From contig QLIY01000148.1 of the NCBI GenBank assembly GCA_003260075.1, positions 1 to 64,000 of the forward strand: a stretch of DNA of 64,000 bases, given 5' to 3'. The notes below the pieces were generated by a model. The model did no database searches. It saw only the letters and a list, made by a program, of their open reading frames with translations, and was not told where the DNA came from. The translations under genes and the position numbers were made by a program. Source of the DNA: Phallusia mammillata. Its lineage: Eukaryota; Chordata; Ascidiacea; Phlebobranchia; Ascidiidae. Below are positions 59,641-64,000 of this stretch, in pieces (the first letter of the stretch is position 1; each line of letters begins with the position of its first letter).

Positions 59641-61118
59641 GCAAAGGGCAATAAAAATGTCAACAATATGCAAAATAATTTTGTTTCATTAAAGCTACTT
59701 TTTACCTCCGTGCCAACTGGTCCTAACCTTGTCTTTGTTAAACTAACACTTCTTAAAAGACTATGAAAGTGATCAAACAGTTGCCATTATTCAGTCACAC
59801 GCGCGATTGACGTCAGCATAGTCGGGCGTCAGTTAGTTTTTCGGAAAATCTATTTTCGAGTCCTGGGAATATGAACAGTTGGAAGATGGAAGGTAACAAG
59901 CTCTTTTTAATACTAGGGGGGTTTTGGGGGAGCAAAACACCCCTAAATCACAATAACCCGAGGTTTTCGTTTAAACAATTCGTGCAGAAAGTATCTAGCG
60001 TTTAAATTTGACAAAAAAATGAAACAACACTGTGTGACGTAATAAACCTGTTTGTGACCTAACTATAAAAGCTTTTTTCTCAAGAACAAGTTTCTATCGG
60101 CCAAAACGAAAAAAAAACGCTGACTGTAATAAAATTATATTCTCATTAGGTTCACACGCACCCATGATTGCGCCGGAATACTGAATAAAAGAAATGTACA
60201 TGAAACGGTGTGAGAAACAAGCCATAGTCACCGATGACAGGGCGCGATCATTTTGGCAAGTAAATCGCATGGTAGGGAGGGGGCAGGGGGAGCAAAAGCA
60301 CCCCCGAGTAGAAACGAATGATAACACCAAACTAATTATACAACACACTGTTAAGGAAAATACAAACACAAAATATTCAAGGATTTGCTACAAAAAATTC
60401 CATGATTTGGTACACAATTCTACCTGTCACATATTCACATTATTGTGTCTGTAAAATTTGAAGTTTCCAGTATTTTTATGATATTTTGGAAATTAATTTC
60501 AGATACAATGAAATATTCAAAAAGTTTAATATTTCTACACTTTGTAAACAAATTCGCAAAACTGCTTTGCGGATCGAACGCGGTTTTGGGAATTGATGAA
60601 TTTACACGAGATTCTACAACTTGATGTTAATCGAATGATTCGAATGACTTTACAGATTCGCGCGAACTCATCACCTACTTTGACACGACAACAATTGCAT
60701 AACAATGAGAAGCAACACGATCGCTTATGACGTCATAAACAAGTCGTCGGAAAAAGCACCGAACAGGATGAACACGTCATAGGTGTGACGTATGTGATAA
60801 TGACGTAACATAAATATATTTAATGAAACGCGTGTGTGTTTGGATTGCTATGATATACTGGAATCTGATTGGTCCAGAGGTTAGCGGGATGAGCCAATCA
60901 GAAGCGAGCACTCAACCACGTGATTGCTTCATGTAAATTGAAACTTCCACAGTTTCAAACTAACAAAGTTTTAGGATGCAAAAAAACGTCACAAACTCAT
61001 ACTGTGACGTAATAATAGGTATCCGAGTAAAGCGCGGAATCAGTGATGCGCGACGAAACAAATTAAATGTCTGGGATAGAAACCATAGCGGAAGACGATG
61101 AGATTGATTGAATCGTTG

Positions 61119-63865
61119 TCAATAAACCCATGATACAGGAACCCATTGTTGCATGGAAGCGATTTCTTCGATTGCGTTCTGCGGAACAATAATAAACTTT
61201 GTGTTAAAATTTTGTGTAACTTTATTCAAAACTACGTTGTTTTGAAGTGATACCAAAAAATTCCGCTGTTTTTAACCTTCAGATTTTCACCATTTAGGTC
61301 AAACTTTTGCATATGCCTTGTTTTTACGCCCAATTTTTTTCTTGTACATTTATTGTTTTATTTATTTAACTTTTCGCGCTGGACAGAAATAAAGAGTTAC
61401 ATTGAATATTAACTGTCGCCAACAAAACCGTAACAACTAATGTGAACAGTTTAATGATGAAAATAACGGCCCAAATAGACGTTAAAAGCGACATGCTTTA
61501 TTGTTCAAACGTTTCGGCAAATGCTCATGCCATCATCAGTGATGCGAAGGCCACATCAGTTACACCCGTTTATATACACTTGAGTCCTAGGTAATTTCGG
61601 GTTTAGGACAATTAGGGTCCATTTACAAACACGCATCAATCCATAAACCATCGAAACACCAGAGCTTAAATACAATGGTATAACTAACAATGGAAAGTAT
61701 TTTATAAGTAACGAAATCTGCCGAGGAATATCTTGGAATATATATATTTCACCTAATGGCATCTTCAGTTCCTATAAAAAACACGAACATCAATAAAACA
61801 TCGCCTGCCTGTTGAAGGGTCAGATACTGTTCGGTTTAACTACTCTCAGTACAATAAGTTTAAGGTCGACATAAACAACACACTCACCTCCAAAACGGTT
61901 ATTGTCTGGTCAATGTTGTTGTTGATGATAATCAGGTCGAAATAATGTTGGTAGGCGTTTCGAAGTAAGTCAGATTCACGTTGCAACCGCTCTAAGCTTT
62001 CATCCTAATATAACACACACATGCAAAGTTAGTTTATTATGCACGGGAACACAAAAATAAAATTTCTGTTGTATCCAAGGCGGTAAAAACTAGTGATGTA
62101 CCGAATCGGCTAAATTTCGATTCGGCCGAAACCGAATACTCGGCGATTTTGCCAAATAAATTCGGCCGAATCAACCGAATCATTTATGACGTCACGCGAA
62201 GTCGTACCCTACGCGTTTGACATGAAAACATAATTTTATCTACCAGGCAATTAGTGCAGAATGGTTGTGTTTTGTCTTCATTTTAGTTCTGTGGGGTTTA
62301 ACATTGCCTCAAGCATGATTTCCAACCCGACAANACATTTAAACACAGGAATAAAACATTATTTTCTTGAAATACTTGTAAGCTAGTAAATAAAACAAAC
62401 TTTTATCCTAATATAACACACACATGTAAAGTTAGTTTACTACGCAAGGAACACAAAAATAAAATTTCTGTTGTATCCAAGGTGGTAAAAACTGCTTATA
62501 TTATGTTTATACATGGCATGATTCGTTTTTGGCCGGGTAAAACGGGAATAAAACATTTTATTTTCGAAATACTTTCATCCTAATATAACACACAAGCAAA
62601 GTTAGTTTATTATGCAAATGACACGATAGAATTCGTTGTTGCTTTCGCTTGCAATGGAATACTTTTGCCCTTTTCAGCAAATTAAAACTTTATAATTAAT
62701 TTTCTTGTTTTTTGCTTTAGTACAACATGATTCACAAACAACATACAAACACAAAAACTCACTTTAATATGTTTCTGCCACAAGGGGTCCTCAACAGAAA
62801 GCGTTCAAGCGTAAAGTTATTTGTTTCAAATGAAACTGACTTACTACAAATATATTTTCGTGCGACACAAATTTTGAAATAAGTCGGGTATTTTCCAAAA
62901 ATTAGGCTCTTAATAATACTAAGGTTCTTGGAATATAATGACAACATGCGAAATTAGGTCGGCCTGAGCCCAGAATCGATAACAAGTCAAAATAGTGGCT
63001 TTTTACAAATCATAAAATTTAAATCCGGGTAAAACACAGAATTAAACAATCTAATCAAGGCATAGCTAAAAAGTCCACAAACTGCCACAAACAAGCACTT
63101 ACTTCTTCTAGTGAGGTGGCGGGTACGTCTGGAGCTCCAATAAAAACAACGAAAGGAGAAAATTCTGTTGTGCGGAGAGTTTTGAGCGCCTGCAAAGTTC
63201 AAACATGGTTGTTAGCAAAATTTCTTGAGGTAGTGGGTTCGAAACCCGGCTAAGGCGCCTGTTATCATGTGGCAACACAAGCCTATGCAGCCAATGATCA
63301 AAATTTATAAGCTAAAACAGTGTGCACTGTCTGCAGCATACTTATCGTTGATTATCTTGATGCTTTTTATATTAACCCCTTCCCGTTTTAAGGCAAACTG
63401 GAATGCCGTTATATGGCTACACTATAGCCAATACACCCTATGTCTTGCACCAGCTGCACTAAACGGACTTTGTAGCTTACTTGTCATTTAAATTATTGAT
63501 ATTCGATTTGAAAAGAACTTTCAGGTTGCACATTCAGGTTAATTGCAAACATACGGTATTTACACACGGGAAATTGTGTATGCGATTAACCGGAACAGTG
63601 CGAACGTAGAAATGTTAGAATATTTCTCACCTGTGGTTCCACATCGAGGATCGCCATTAAACCGTCCTGGTGGATTTTTTTTATTGTTTCCAGCTTCGTG
63701 CCGTAACATGCATTCTCATGTGTCCCGTACTCCAAGTAGAGGTTATTCTTTATTTCGTACATCATTGTTTCGTAAGTCGTGAAGAAATAATTCACTCCGG
63801 CCTGTTCTTCTGGCCGCTGGGGGCGCGTTGTGTCTGTTTCAAACATAACACGGGATTTGCTTGAA
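61119..63865 (-). CDS. p55-type MAGUK (MPP/PALS), guanylate-kinase domain, 3' part
   Basis: A membrane-associated scaffold of cell junctions or polarity complexes. Exons seen are about 63865-63631 (acceptor uncertain), 63189-63103, 62004-61888 and 61178-61119, all in phase. They encode the end of a guanylate-kinase-like domain: [76 protein letters not shown], and the C-terminal WVPVSWVY typical of MPP2 and PALS2. The domain is catalytically inactive in this family and binds phosphoproteins. The PDZ, SH3 and L27 parts must lie beyond the right edge. MPP2/PALS2-like is the best guess from the C-terminus. Confidence 0.9.
61463..61540 (-). repeat. Dispersed repeat, family C
   Basis: On the minus strand ctgatgatggcatgagcatt then tgccgaaacgtttg, followed by 'aataaagcatgtcgctttta' and 'tttgggccgttat'. 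Here GGCA pairs with TGCC, whereas the 28.8 kb copy has lost one G. Confidence 0.6.
62005..62630. repeat. Intron segment repeated three times around a single n
   Basis: A block containing atcctaatataacacaca and 'ttctgttgtatccaaggcgg' is at about 62001-62090 and 62403-62494. Its left part occurs again at 62576-62630. The single n at 62334 lies between them. A hAT-like fragment (gatgtaccgaatcggctaaa) is at 62094-62180. The intron of the MAGUK gene is probably misassembled here. Confidence 0.6.
63215..63490 (+). repeat. tRNA-like remnant and repeat body in a MAGUK intron
   Basis: 'gtgggttcgaaacccggctaag' is a B-box-like arm, followed by a body with 'aaacagtgtgcactgtctgc' and 'caccagctgcactaaacgg'. 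Body pieces also occur at 5770-5880 and 23900-24440. Confidence 0.45.
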
Positions 63866-64000
63866 CTTAAAGTTAACGAAACTGTGTGTACCATATTGTA
63901 AATCACGAGTCACCAGAGACTCAGCACGAGAGATGGAGACAACAATCGCATATATTAACAGACTGAAAACTTTGACAAATATATGTAAGTTATATATATA

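Larger units (their letters stand above)
59281..61118. other. Spacer between ACP5 and the MAGUK gene
   Basis: It holds two repeats near ACP5 (59342-59516, 59604-59639). A stretch at about 59800-61020 has many TGACGT-type sites (59808, 60728 and half-sites at about 60786, 60803, 61003). No coding region with family support is seen. A short frame at 59871 ending in aag|gtaac has no partner exon. Confidence 0.55.

Noticed and set aside
60194..60454. An 86-residue plus-strand frame in the ACP5-MAGUK spacer
   Set aside because: No recognisable family, no splice context and low-complexity surroundings.

Overview
The window looks like nuclear DNA of an invertebrate deuterostome, most likely a tunicate (ascidian). 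This is inferred from AT-rich compact genes with many short introns, vertebrate-like orthologues (EFHC2, FAM124, PRMT6, ACP5, tafazzin, a p55-type MAGUK, a kelch-like protein) and very high apparent heterozygosity. The species cannot be fixed from sequence alone. I rebuilt gene models by hand from splice sites, codon phase and remembered family motifs; no alignment was run.

Layout. 0.3-2.4 kb: a ParB-like coding exon and a broken second copy. 2.9-3.9 kb: the 3' exons of an acidic, tail-anchored membrane protein. 4.3-14.9 kb (+): EFHC2-type ciliary protein, 17 exons. 14.9-21.9 kb: no recognisable gene, repeats and duplicated blocks. 21.9-25.8 kb (+): FAM124. 26.2-28.7 kb (+): an unrecognised protein with a PTB-like C-terminus. 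29.1-29.8 kb (-): a small unrecognised gene. 30.7-43.1 kb (-): BTB-BACK-kelch protein, 13 exons. 43.1-46.6 kb: no recognisable gene. 46.6-49.8 kb (+): tafazzin. 51.2-55.2 kb (-): PRMT6. 55.8-59.3 kb (-): purple acid phosphatase ACP5. 61.1 kb to the right edge (-): the 3' half of a p55-type MAGUK guanylate-kinase domain.

The genes do not form an operon or a pathway. They are ordinary housekeeping, ciliary, mitochondrial and signalling genes in both orientations. Introns and spacers hold hAT-type elements with 8-bp target-site duplications, tRNA-derived SINE pieces, foldback repeats, and several repeat families that share a CTGATGA-hairpin-GAAACG motif.

The dominant oddity is about 30 poly-C runs. 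All are on the + strand, with a minimum length of 10, and most are flanked by near-identical copies of the same sequence. Three single n's do the same in places. They look like placeholder gaps between overlapping or allelic contigs. They break several coding regions and create false exon duplications.
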